A stretch of 64,000 bases of DNA from Allolobophora icterica (Eukaryota; Annelida; Clitellata; Crassiclitellata; Lumbricidae). Of the stretch, positions 45,732 to 57,284 are shown piece by piece. The stretch lies in the NCBI GenBank assembly GCA_963556255.1, contig OY744612.1, forward strand, positions 25,567,440-25,631,439, written 5' to 3'. The first letter of the stretch is position 1. Every line of letters starts with the position of its first letter. The notes beneath the pieces are model-generated. The model did no database searches, had not been told where the DNA came from, and worked only from the letters and a program-made list of their open reading frames with translations. The position numbers and the translations under genes were made by a program.

Positions 45732-46260
45732 CATGGGCGGCGATCCCGGGGGGTCGAGGGGGACAGGACCTCCCCCCACCTTTAGGAGTGGGGGGGGACA
45801 CGCCATGCATCGGAACCCCCAAATTTTGAAGATACACGAAAAAAGATCAAGAAATGCAACTGTGTGTGAGGGCGAAAACGAGTTTTCAGTGCCATTTTGA
45901 CGAGAAAAGTAGTCTTTTAGCAGAAGTGTCCCCCCCCCCAATTGAAAGAATAAAAGACATAAAATTGTGTAAGAGAAGAAAAGAAGGGAAAAAAGGAAGA
46001 GAAGAAGATAAATTTTTTGGAGATGAATTCTTAAAAAATAAGGTTGCTGACATAAGGAAGGGTGATTTAGGAAAAAGTGACGAAAGTAAGGTCGAGGACT
46101 AAAAAAAAAGGTTATCAACTTTTTCGAAGATGAAAGGGAAATTTTTTGGAGATGAAGTGGGAAAACAATTTTTTTGGGACAAGATTTTAAAAAAATTGGT
46201 CGTCGACGAGATCGTGGCCGACTTTGTCCCCCCACCTCTCAGACAAGATCGCCGCCACTG
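45732..46260. mobile_element. Non-autonomous hAT-like element, 529 bp
   Basis: It starts CATGGGCGGCGATCC and ends GATCGCCGCCACTG, imperfect inverted ends. The flanks aaggtaac/gaggtagc are an imperfect 8-bp duplication (6 of 8). The interior is A-rich with C/G runs near both ends. The minus-strand 175-codon ORF across it is not conserved-looking. Confidence 0.65.
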
Positions 46261-46701
46261 GAGGTAGCCTATTGTGGATAAGCAATTTGAAATAGGCCCC
46301 TAAGTCAATTTTAAGTCGAGAACAAAATGACACAGCGGCTGAGTAGAGTGCACAGACACTGCAGGGAGAGACTTACAAAAAGTAGGTTCAGCAACCGAAA
46401 AAGCTCGTTCGCCAAGAGATCATCAGTTCTTGATTTAGGTATGATCAGACAAAGATAATTAGATGACGTCGTTAAATAGTGATAAGTCTGGGGAATGAGA
46501 TGAGGACTGATTTTAAGTATTGTGGCTGACCAGAGTTCACAGTGTTATAAACGATGAGCCCCAATTTGAATTGGCTCTGTGCTTAACAGGAAGCCAATGC
46601 AGAGATTTAAACAAAGAGGTTTTAAGTATAGAGTTGAATGGACCAACTGTGCCGGCTGGCAGAAGAAGTCAGAGTCAGACAGTTTTCAACTTCCAGAGTA
46701 T

Positions 46702-46862
46702 GTATGCTTGTTCTTTGTATGTATGTATGTAGGTATGTTCGTATGTATGTATGCATGTATGTATGTATGTATGTATGTATCTGTATATGTATGTATTATG
46801 TAATGTATATGTATGTATGCATGTATGTATATTGTATATATGCATGTACATATGTGTGTGTG
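46702..46862. repeat. (TATG)n microsatellite, interrupted
   Basis: Imperfect tetranucleotide tracts produce repeated Tyr/Val/Cys/Met ORFs on both strands. Confidence 0.9.
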
Positions 46863-46879
46863 TGTTTTCACAAACACAC

Positions 46880-48029
46880 GAACAATTGAAACATATTTCG
46901 TATACACTCAACATGTTAGTATATCATACAAACATCTGCACTGCTTTGCTCGTTATTTGAAGCTGCTTCCCTTTATGCTACTGCAAAATGCACAGCTTTC
47001 AAGTTTACAAGAAGAAGGATGCATGACTCTGTTTCCATTAATCTTATGACCCTTGGATTTCTCTGGCGTTTTGCCATCGTGATGGTAGTGCACTTCTTCG
47101 AATGCATTTTATCGAGCCTTCCGATCTCGCTCCCAAAGGCAGAGAGACATGGTGTCACAGAGAGGATTATTCTAAGATATGACTTTGATTTACACGAAAC
47201 GTCTGTGCTCTCTGGCTTTAGCTCTTCTTTTAATTGATCTATGTGTGAGATGGGTGAAGGGTTTCTCCCTGCTCGGTTCATCTGTCTTCCCATATGATGC
47301 ACATCTACCGTACTTTCTGCTCTTTTCCAGTTGTACTTCCTGTGTAGCCGGCTGCTTCTACTTTGAGTTTTTGTTTCCTGCTTTGCACATACAGTTCAAT
47401 AACCAGATATAAATGATAGCAAGAATTAAAATATTCATGTGGTCTTTTGCTTGGAGTTGACTTCAAGTGCCTGCCATAAATTGTTTCTACGTTTCTGTAA
47501 AAATCCTTTTCTTCGTTGCAATTTGGTTTTCTAAGCTCTAAGATTCAGGACTGCACGTAGTATTTCAGTGTTTCTCATTCTGTTGATTACCTGCTCTTGT
47601 GAAGTTGTGCTTTCGAGATTACTGACGCGATAAAGTCTCCTGTTGATGAGTTTGTGTGTTGGAATTAATCTTCTTTTTATGCTGCGGATTTTGTATGCTT
47701 TGAACGATGTTTTCTTCGAAATATCTTCTGGGGCTATGTGAATTCAGGAGTAGGCGCGTCTTCCTGAATGCTGAATGCAGTAAAGGTCAGATGGGATCTA
47801 CGTCTGGAGTGATTCTTATTCTTAAAGGCATGATCATTGATGGGGGCATACACCTAATTCTGCATGTGTCACGGATGTGCATATATGACGACTTATGCAT
47901 GCCATTTATATAGTTGATGAGAGGCACAGTAGAAACAAAATAACGTAACTTAACATAACATAACAAGGGTTTTAAGTGGTTCAGATGACGTGTAGTCTGT
48001 GTTAGAACCACTGCACATTAATCTCGAAC
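46880..48029. other. Intron 1 part, nothing firm
   Basis: Short ORFs occur on both strands (for example minus 46973-47302), without domain or splice support. Confidence 0.4.
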
Positions 48030-48300
48030 GCTTAATAGCCCAATTTTCTTAGCATATTCTTAAAAGCTGTGATAGTGTCCACAGAGACCGTACTATCACC
48101 CAAGCCATTCCACAAGTCTACAACTCTTATTCCAGTAATGCCCAAGTTATGAGCAGCATGAGTCAACTCAACGAATGAGCCATCCAGTTTCAAAGATTTA
48201 AGCCATCCAAATTTCTTAAGTTGCTGTGGAGTGACCAGTAGTAAAATTCAGTTTTTGACGGGTTAAGGAGGAGTTCATTAGTAGCTCTGCATCCTTCCTT
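48030..48300 (-). pseudogene. LINE ORF 3' end
   Basis: On the minus strand an open stretch of about 60 codons ends 'VVDLWNGLGDSTVS...ITAFKNMLRKLGY' and stop, the usual C terminus of CR1-type ORF2 ('vv.lWN.Lp...v...t...Fk..l'). Upstream, 'LNPSKTEFYY' resembles the post-YADD 'LN..KTE' motif but in a broken frame. Confidence 0.6.
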
Positions 48301-48539
48301 AACATCGTCGAGGCAAGCATGTGCATTGCCTCTGACTAGTGAAGTGGCGCTATATAAACTTTCAATTGCAATTAAAATTATTTACACATCAGGCACTTAA
48401 AAATCAATCCTGTTCACCTAAATTTACAAGTTTTTAGTTAGATTCTAATATGTATGCCTGTTGATTATATATTATATATTTGTTGACAAGCTCACTGAAA
48501 AACCGCAGTATATGTAGCATTGAAACTCATGACAGTACA

Positions 48540-48711
48540 GTTATCAAGATCTTACAGAACTTGGCAGCCTTGATGGGCGCCTGCTTATTTTACAGATGCC
48601 CTGAGCTGGAAGGCTGAGACGACCTGAGGGAGATTACGGGTATCGAACCGCGTCTGTCAAGATCTTATGTTTTTCAAGCAAAGGTGTTACCATTCATCTA
48701 TCCCCCCTCCC
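48540..48711 (-). mobile_element. SINE family B fragment
   Basis: The minus-strand head (A box on the complement of 'ggtgttaccattcatctatc', B box on the complement of 'acgggtatcgaaccg') matches the SINE at 39004-39290. Confidence 0.6.
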
Positions 48712-49589
48712 GTGTCATAATTTATTAGTTATTTTAGCTACTGTTGTGATTGTTCTATACCATGTAATCTATACTTGCTTGTCAGATGAAATAAAGGCTA
48801 TATGTATTTACTTATTCCCACTCATGACCCGCCTGACTAATCATGGGTGCCCAACAGGTGCCACTGAATATCAACCCAAACAGTCTCATGCGCTGTTTTT
48901 GTTTTACTGTTCCAAGACCCTTGAGTTGCTGTTAGAAGTTTCAGCCTCTGGTTGTTGAATAGTGTACACGGACATTGATATCAACAGAGAGTTTAAAGAA
49001 TGTCTGAAAGGGGTCGTTGAAACGTGGCTGCCAGACAGAGTCGACGGCACTGTTTAATTTTAAGTTTGAAGAACGAAGGATTGCCGTCAAAAGAGTCGGT
49101 GCGCGGCAATTTGCGGTGCTTTCTCGTGGCCCTTGATCTTCAGTGGAGTGGCGACAGACGCGTGCTAAGCCTATTGATTGCGAGGATAAAAGGCAGTTGA
49201 GACACCGGCAACGACCGGGGCGACGGGCGGCTACTCGACGGCGCCCGATCAATATGACTTGGGGCGTAAATGGCTCTCTGTGTGTTCTGGAACGTCTCGG
49301 CGTAATGGCCTCCGAGTGTTCGGCGGACAGGAGGCGCTTGCCACGGCACCCATCGAAACCGTGTCACTGTTAAGTGGACCGATGATGATATGTCGCCCTT
49401 CGCTGAACGCCGCGGATGGGCGAAACCGGTGTTGTGCTGCTCCTCTGACTGATGGAATGCGGCCAAGTTGCGCTTTAGCCAAGTGCTGTTGAAAATTGGG
49501 TGATCTTTCGTTAAGTGTTTAACTCTTTTGGCAGAGTTTGCAAAAGGCAGTTCAGACAGAGCATGGACAGTGGCATGGTATTCAGCATT

Positions 49590-50290
49590 GCAGGTTGTTT
49601 TAGCGCAGTGTTGAACATTTGAAAATGGGCGAATGATGACGATTTGGCGATGCTGTGTTGAATACTGAACGTCTGGCAAAAGTTCTGGTTGAGTGTTAAA
49701 CATTGAAGTTCCGCAGATTCTCGGTGATTCCACCATCAGCATTGCAACCCGTCCTCCATCCTCCTCCTCATGCTCCTCTATCTATCACCCCGGGCTTTCC
49801 ACTCAAAACTGAAGTCTCACTTTTTCAAGAACTCCTGCCCTGACTCATCTTATCCTCTGCCTCCAATTCTTCTCGCCCTTAACAGTTGCTTTGCCTCCCC
49901 TTGATCTGGCCTCCATGGTAACCGGACTCGGAACTCCTTTGGACTACTTTTTGGAAACCTCCTCTGATTTGACACAGCACTCGTGAATAGGTTGGTGCCC
50001 TTTGCTTGGCCTTCCAGTGGTGCTTTAGAAATTTGGAGATTACGATTAAGTATGGTAATGTGTTATATTTGACCATTTGATGATATTTGGATGAATATTG
50101 AACATTTGGCATTGTTGTATACATTCAATGTCAGGCGAAAGTATTGAACATTTGGCATTTTTTGGTAGTGTTGATTGTTTGGTGGTGTTTTGCATAACAT
50201 TGAACATTTGGCAATGCTTGGATGAATATTAGCCAGCTTCACATGCACCGGCATTTGAACAGTAAGCATTGCGGAAGCAGAAGGCTTTTT
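49590..50290. repeat. Degenerate tandem repeat split by a LINE tail
   Basis: Diverged units around 'attgaacatttggca' occur at 49605-49720 and again at 50065-50240. Between them, 49745-50040 resembles the LINE end seen at 38725-39515 ('ctttccactcaaaact', 'ttcaagaactcctgcc', 'cactcgtgaatagg'). Confidence 0.55.
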
Positions 50291-50299
50291 GTTAAGCAT

Positions 50300-53178
50300 A
50301 TTTACTGTAGATATGCCTGACAATGTAAGCGATTTACATTGCTATGTGATGCAAGGACCAATGCATCAAGTAAAGAATAGTGTTTTGAAATTGTATGATG
50401 CTTTTTGCTCCGTGAAGCACCAACCTCAAGACTGAGATGGTCTTCGATTCATCTATATAGTTCGATTGTGTCCATGCTTGGACAATTTCTATAAGTTACA
50501 ACTGGCAAATTCTCAAGCTGTTCTGTTTGATGGCGTTGATGCATTCAGTTGAGGCACGGTTTCTCGTGTGAACGAAGGCTGCAGGAATCGCCTATTGTCT
50601 GCATTTCCATGCCTGTCCATTTTCAGTGGCTTGCACTCTCTGACATGTGGAATTGGAGCAGAACTGCTTGTATCCATTAAGCACTGTTATTGTTGGCTGT
50701 AGGAAAGCACTGTCGTGTTGTTATATCTCGAAAAGCTGCGCTGTCTGGCTTGTATACTGTTGCCGACGGCCAGACTATGCCTTATTTCCATTATTTGTCT
50801 CTGGTATTGTGTAGTGTCTTTTTCCTGTTGGAGACAACGGCTGAGCTTACCAAACATTTTGGTATTGCCGTGGTACACCAGTTTCTGTACCTGGCAGCCA
50901 TGGTTCTGATGAGATGAGTGTGCTCCAGCTAAAACAGTATAGCAGAATCGACTAATATGTTTTTGGTCCTGGAATTGAAGGAGCTGCTGGCTCAAGCACA
51001 AATGCGACAGCTGCAGGCCTTAACAACTGGTCAATCTATCAAGATGAGTTACATTGCCCAGTTGCAAATTATCAACCTCATGACACCGGCCTGGATTTTA
51101 ACCGAGGATACATTGATGCTAATAATGATCAACAACTACATGCATCATACTCTAAAGCCAGTACTTTAGTGATGTATATACTGAATTGTCCTGTATATGT
51201 GTAATTGAACTTTTATATGAGGCATTATAAGAGTCTTTCTAAGGTGTGTAATTCAGGCAAAACTTCAAATATTCCTTATTTCAAGGGCAAGGCCTGGAGA
51301 GAAATGACCAACTTGGCATTGGGGAAAATTTATTGCAGGTGATGTGGTTGCAGTCAGATTTCCTGCCTTTCCTATACGTAACTCCATCCGCCCCGAAAAA
51401 GATTGTTCAATATTCAGACATCAGCCACTCTTCAAGAGTAAAATGATGATAATTATTGGGTAGTTCAACCCTTGGAAAGCTTGCAGTCTAAGCTATTAGG
51501 CTACGAAGCCAGTTTTCAGTTAGAGTGTTTCTGAAGTTGCATTTTTGAATTGGCCAGTAGGGGAAATTTTGACTACAGTTAGAATTTTTTTGCCATATGG
51601 TTGTTACCAATTACTCGCTTAGGCTAAGTTTTGAGGTAGCTTAAGGTTATACGATTTCCGCACTTGCAGATGATGTAAGAGAGCTGCCCGTGACAGAAAC
51701 ACATCATCATAAACCCTTTGTGAATACGATCGATCTTCGCCACTCCTTTTACTATCGTCATTGTCAACACCTCTGCTGGCCCCAATTTCTCTAGCAACGC
51801 CACCAGCCACCGTCGTCCTCACGCATGCCTCCCGTCCTGTATACCCTCGCGGTAGGCCCTAAAGGCAAGACCCCACTCGGCTGCTCGGTTGCAGCAGTTT
51901 TGGATAACGGAAATCGATGACCAGATCGATAGCACGGTGGTACACTGTTTTCTCCGGTGCTGCCGAGATGTTTTCTGAAACGAATAGATGGCGCTTTTGG
52001 GGCGAGGAGCTGCCACTGACGAATGGCTGATACCCTTCGCTGCGCACGAAGAGAGTAGATCTCACGTGGTGAATTATTCATCAGCTTCGGTGTTACTCCT
52101 ACGTAGGCTTCGTGTAACCTTGAATAGTGGCATACGTCGGATGCGGACGAAAGCGCATCTCCCTCGATTCGGACGACTTGTGTGTTTTCGATAATTCACA
52201 GTCAAATGAATTGCACTTAGGGCCAGTGTAATGCATTGTGCAGTAAACAGTAAGATAAAATGCAGACGAAGAGATCGGGTCCAATCAGGTAAAGAGAGCT
52301 CCACCACTGTCCGTACGTACTCTGGTAGTGCCAGTCCTAAGCCTGGGGAGAAAGGAGGTGGGCGACGCTAATTATCTTTCTTATCACACAGCGTCATTGA
52401 ACGGAAACTACTACTAAAACTATACTGAGGTAAAGCGAGTTAAGATAAAGTTAAGACTAGACAAAGTTAGTAAAAGTAAGTTATGGTGATGTAATAGGTT
52501 ATTTATAGTGTCTCCTTAGGGCATCTGGTTGGTAAATAAGTAAGTAAGTAAGTATATCCTTTATTAATCCAACTGCTAACCGCACTTTGGTTTACACGTG
52601 TTAATTTGTTAATTATGTCCAGTGTTAAAGTTATATGACCTAAATTCCGGTGTAAATCATCCTGGTAATGAAAGATTTGCGAGCTAAACCGTCCGCAAAC
52701 GGGAGAACACGGTCATAAACGCGGGGTCGTAGAGCATAACCAGTGTGCTTGAGAGGAGGTAAAAGAGCATGGAGTACACGTGCGGGACACCCAAGGACGG
52801 CCGTGGAAGGCTTATGGTCAGCAGATTGGATCAACTGTTCAAAGCTAGAGTGGTCCACAGGAAGACATAGCCAGATCTAATAAATCTCCTAAATATTGCA
52901 TGCAGTTTCTCGCAGTGCGCTCAACTCGGTCCTGACAATAATGAGTTAGATGTAGTGGCAAACAAACCTTAGAACCACAAATCGAGGGTGTTTGTCTTGG
53001 TTTTTCATCCTTGCATATTGGAAAACTTGGAAAGGCATTGCACAGCTGTACTGTGTTACATTCCACTGTTACATTCCATTATGTAAAACTATATATTTCT
53101 CCATTTGCTTTACTAGTTGTGCATTGACAGTGTTTGGGATGGGTTTTTGCTTATGATTTAAGCTTGTTTTCCTTTCAG
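50300..53178. other. Intron 1 part, nothing firm
   Basis: 51505-51650 is repeated at 54685-54820. No exon was recognised. Several short ORFs (for example 50690-50917) lack splice support. Confidence 0.45.
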
Positions 53179-53251
53179 GATCGGAGAGGACCTTGATGAA
53201 AGGCTGGTCCGTTTTGTGAGTTTGACCACAGGCATCGATCTTTTGGAAGAA
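53179..53251 (+). CDS. cacna2d: Calcium channel alpha-2/delta subunit, exon 2
   Basis: Acceptor 'cctttcag' and donor 'gtaagt' bound 73 bp. It completes the Arg codon from exon 1 and reads IGEDLDERLVRFVSLTTG, then IDLLEE, leaving in phase 0. In vertebrate alpha-2/delta proteins the mature N terminus is an amphipathic segment of this form (W-x-x-x-hydrophobic-...-L...-S/TG-x-x-hL), just after the signal peptide. Length and position fit. Intron 1 is 13.2 kb. Confidence 0.75.
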
Positions 53252-53317
53252 GTAAGTACCGTAATTCCCTATCATGCAATTTGTTAGTTCCAAGACGTGA
53301 CCATTTTGGGCTATATT

Positions 53318-53810
53318 ATCAACTAGCTGGTTTACCTGGCGTTGCCCGGGTTTCGGAGGTTTTGGGCCGGGACACCATGGTAGCGGTGAAAACGGGGGAC
53401 GCGAAACTGCTTAACCCGGCGTTTTGGGTGTTTCAATCCCTCTAGCGAATAAGCAACAAAACACTGCTTAACCGGGGGTTGCGCGGGTTTCGTTCAGTGA
53501 AAGTTTCAATCCCTCTAGCGAATCCGTACTGTAGCTGCTTAACCCGGCGGCGCCATCTGGCGAGTGAAAATAGGTTGAGTGTAAGTTTTTTTACCAGCTA
53601 AAAATGCATTGCCCGGGTAGGTTTTGGCCCGGGAGACCATGGTAGCGGTGAAAACGGGGGACGCGAAGCCTCACACTGGGTGTGTAATGCCCACCCCGAG
53701 ACAGTAGTTGGGGTTTGGAGTGAAAAGCTCGAAAACTGTAGAAATGCATCCCGGTCAAACATCGCTGTGACAGACAGACAGATTCTTCTCTTTATTTATA
53801 TAGATTATTC
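53318..53810. mobile_element. Interspersed repeat with internal duplication
   Basis: 'tggtttacctggcgttgccc' begins a block in which 'gacaccatggtagcggtg...' and 'tttcaatccctctagcgaat' each occur twice. It ends with GACA repeats and 'tctttatttatatagatta', a common LINE-type 3' end. The family is not assigned. Confidence 0.55.
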
Positions 53811-55676
53811 ATTTCTCTGAAAATTACAATTTTTCTGCAACAAAAGCTCAGGCAACAGTTTTCAATGCATCTGAAGTCAGACATGTTCCAACGTCCCTGA
53901 GAGTTCCTGTGAAAGAACTTCCAAATACGTTAACTGGAGGTCATCGTGCTGTTGCCTGTGTTGATACGTTCCACTTCGAACAGTTCATTTCCATTGCATA
54001 TATGTACTGTTTCATTAGACTCTCTGCGCAGCGTGCATTTGCAGCATACCTCAAGGAACCCTCCCTTCCCCAACAAGTACAGCATTGCGTATCCAGTCCT
54101 ATACGGTGGTTGTTGGATTAGCTGATTAGTTGTTCATTACTGTGAATCAGAAACGATTCCTTCTTTCGTCTTCATCAAACATTTATGGCATCAATCGTGT
54201 TCGTGCGTCTGCGTGTGGCCAGCCAGGCATATCAGGCACTTCACAGAAGTCGAGTTATAATGCGGGCATGGGCTTTTCTATACGCTTCCTACAGGAGAGT
54301 CGACGGAGTGATGATGAAGGAGCAGGCAGTCCTGTCGACTGTGGAGTAGAAGAAGGAGTAGGAGGGGAAGGAGGAGACGACCCCAAGGAGGGATACGTAC
54401 ATTATTATGATTAATGTCACGCAAATTGGGAAGACATTCGGCGGAGGCAGCTTTACGTTTGATCACTGTATTAAAAGAAGGCGCCGCTTCCTGTTGCACG
54501 CGGCCCGCTGTCACGCAACGATAATTACAGCTTGTCACAGAAGCTGTTATGAACAGGTAGTGTTAACAGCTTGCCCTGTGCCATAGAGTCTGAAAGGTAC
54601 CGTCGTTCCTATGTTGATTTCCGCGAAGGTGTGGCTACCATTTGCATGGCGTAAAGTCTAAACCCTTGTCGAGCTGATGTGTAGCAGGTTGAGTGTTTCT
54701 GAATTTGCATTTTTCAATTGGCCAACAGGGAAATTTTGACTACAGTTAGAATAATTTGCCACGTGATTGTTACCAATTACTCACTTATGCTTAAGTTTTG
54801 AGGTAGCTTAAGGTGGTAAGTTTTCTACTCCCAATAAATAAACTAACGATTTATGCTAACTTTCGGAGTCAAGCTAAGTAGGTCACGTATTTATTTCGCT
54901 TCCACTTGAAACTGCAGTTTTGAGGTTTTCTCACCTCAAAGAATAACTGTTGCATTGGATAGATCCGAGAGAGCATGACGAAATGCTGTTCTGGCAGTAG
55001 CTGGCGCACACAGTGAAGACTAGGTAGGCAATTACAATACATGGCAGAACAACACATTCGTGATATCTAAACAAGATTAATTAGCTGTCACAGGTATATG
55101 CACCTGAAGAAAATTTAGTTACGAGTCTATGAGTCATGTCGGATTTAAGTGAATTTCAATGAACCAATGACGGGGAGGTACCGGTTTCAACAATTACGAG
55201 AAGATCCCGGTTTCATCAGTGAAGGGAGATCCCGGTTTCATCTGTGAAGGGAGATCCTGGTTTCATCTGTGAAGTGAGATCCTGGTTTCATCAGTGACGG
55301 GGAGATCCCGATTTCCCCAATGATTGAAAGGTCCTGATTTAAAAGCAGACTAACACCAACCCAATGACCTGACATCACTTTCGTTACTTGTGACTTGGCT
55401 CAGCAACAATTGGGATTAAACATAGGATGCAGTTCACTGATGGCACAAGCAGCTGATCTGCTACCAAAGTGAATGCCTGACTGGGTGCTGGATTGCTCTT
55501 GTGTTTTTATGTCAACTAAAATACCGTTCAACCACATGTAGGGCTATGCCTCTGCAGTATAGTGTTTGAAGAAGCATATCACGAATCAGCCATTTACCTT
55601 TACGATATCTTGTTAACATAAAGATACAGGTGAACAAGCATGTTTTGATATTCTCATTCAAGAAGCAGATGCTAAC
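53811..55676. other. Intron 2 part, short tandem repeat
   Basis: 55195-55315 carries about five copies of a 28-bp unit ('agatcccggtttcatc' core). 54685-54820 is the second copy of the repeat at 51505-51650. No exon is seen. Confidence 0.45.
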
Positions 55677-55958
55677 CAGGGACGTCATTGTAGCTTTTTT
55701 CAGGGTGGGGGAGAGGGGACAGGGACGTCATTTGAATATTTTTCCGGGGAACTTGGCCAGCTTGTTAAGTTTTGTATTTAGTCTACATGTGTAAAATTGT
55801 AAGCCAATGCTGCATGATATGATGTTCCTGAGTTTGAGTATAATTTTTTCTTTTTTACCCCTTTGTTCTTCCTCTTTTTCTTGTTCCATTCTTTTTCCTT
55901 TTTTGTCAGAAATTGGGGGGTTTAAATGCCCCTCTGATCTCCCCAAATGACGTCCCTG
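55677..55958. mobile_element. Non-autonomous hAT-like element, 282 bp
   Basis: It starts CAGGGACGTCATT and ends AATGACGTCCCTG, perfect 13-bp inverted ends. The flanks atgctaac/gtgcaaac are an imperfect 8-bp duplication (6 of 8). A second copy of the 5' end motif lies inside at 55720. Confidence 0.7.
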
Positions 55959-56282
55959 GTGCAAACGTCAATCAGTGAGGTGATGTCCAGCATGTGATAA
56001 ACTAATTGTAATTATAATCGTTAACTCAAAATTTCTAAAGCGCCAACTGAAAGCTAAGCGTAGGGCATCAGCTTATTCATAAGCGCTGCGTCAAGTCAGA
56101 GGAGTTTTACAAAAGGAAGTCAAGAGGATTCTTACCCATGGGAGCCCACATATATATATATTGTTCAGGACGGGTACACTTTAAGACTGGGCGCAATGTT
56201 CTGACTTGATGAGGGCAAAAATGTTGTGGTGTTAATTTCAGGAGGGGCAATAGCCACATCTTGCACCCATGACATTACTTTA

Positions 56283-56702
56283 CCTTACCTTGTTCTATCT
56301 TACCTTACCTTACGACGTGGGCAAGTTTTTGGCATTCTCTATCAAGATATGCAGACACTAAATCCTCGTTTGTGCAGTTACCTTATATATACAGAACCAT
56401 ATCTTACCTTAAGGTGTGGTCAAGCAGGTTTTGGCATTTTTAGCCAGATACAGGAGGGAACGTCAGTTTCTATTGGACACTGTCTCTATGTGCACTTACC
56501 TTAAGGGGTCCTTTCCTTACTTAGCCTAAATTTAGCTTACCTCGTTGGCAAGCATGTGGTATTCTCGATCAAAATACAGAAGGAAACTTTATGCTCAAAG
56601 CGGGTGCTGCTTGCATATGCAGTTACCTATTGCCTTACCCTACAATAGCTTACTATGTGGGCAAGCACGCTTTGGCATTTGATAAAGATACAGGAGGAAC
56701 TT
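56283..56702. repeat. Degenerate tandem repeat of about 110-125 bp, four copies
   Basis: Each copy has 'cttaccttac', a 'gtgggcaagca...ttttggcatt' segment, then 'agatacaggaggaac', diverged from one another. The first part resembles the 24-bp array at 43115. Confidence 0.65.
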
Positions 56703-57190
56703 AAAACTGAGATCGAGAACCCAGTGCATATTTTTAAACTGTAAACTAGTGAACAAATGCCCCAGTAGTTTTAGTATTTGTTCCAGTAGTTTTAGCATTT
56801 CTCCCAGTAGTCTGGGAGATTATCCCAAGTAATAATCTACTTTTAATGTTATTTTACAATATTAGAACGAGTGATCTCTCACTTTCAACAATCTGAGAAC
56901 GAGCCATCGACTGTCATTGTCTTTGGATACCGTTAATGATCGGTTATTGATATCACTCAGTGGAGTGGGCAGTGCATATTTTGACCCGAGGCCATGCGTA
57001 GCCAAATTCCTTACTAGCAAAGAGAGGCGCGAAGGACATTCGGATGATCGGATCCGGACATTTACGCTATATACGCAGTTCTACGCGCACAAGTTTTTCC
57101 GCAGTAACTGATCTTACCATCTGGGAAGTTGTTGTGACCGAACTATGTCTTGACTAAAAAAGTAACATAATAGCTGACTAATACTATAGT

Positions 57191-57284
57191 TGCATTCTAT
57201 ACATGTTTGTTTGGTGGGTGGATCTAGGCCCTATAAGGGTCACCCATATGGGTCCACTCATCAAACAAACATTTGTAGAATGTC
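57191..57284. ncRNA. Long imperfect hairpin, microRNA- or MITE-like
   Basis: The 5' arm 57191-57223 (with 'atgtttgtttggtgggtgga') pairs over about 30 bases with the 3' arm 57248-57284 ('tccactcatcaaacaaacat'), with a loop of about 24. It lies in intron 2 of the alpha-2/delta gene. A folded-back transposon relic is equally possible. Confidence 0.4.

Noticed and set aside
45708..46235. Minus-strand ORF of 175 codons
   Set aside because: It runs through a non-autonomous hAT-like element and includes its terminal C/G runs; Ser/Leu/Phe-rich without motifs.
46675..46914. ORFs rich in Tyr, His, Thr and Ile
   Set aside because: Translation of the (TATG)n microsatellite.
49140..49742. Minus-strand ORF of 200 codons
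   Set aside because: It spans a CpG-rich stretch and a degenerate tandem repeat ('NVQYS'-like units), with no domain.
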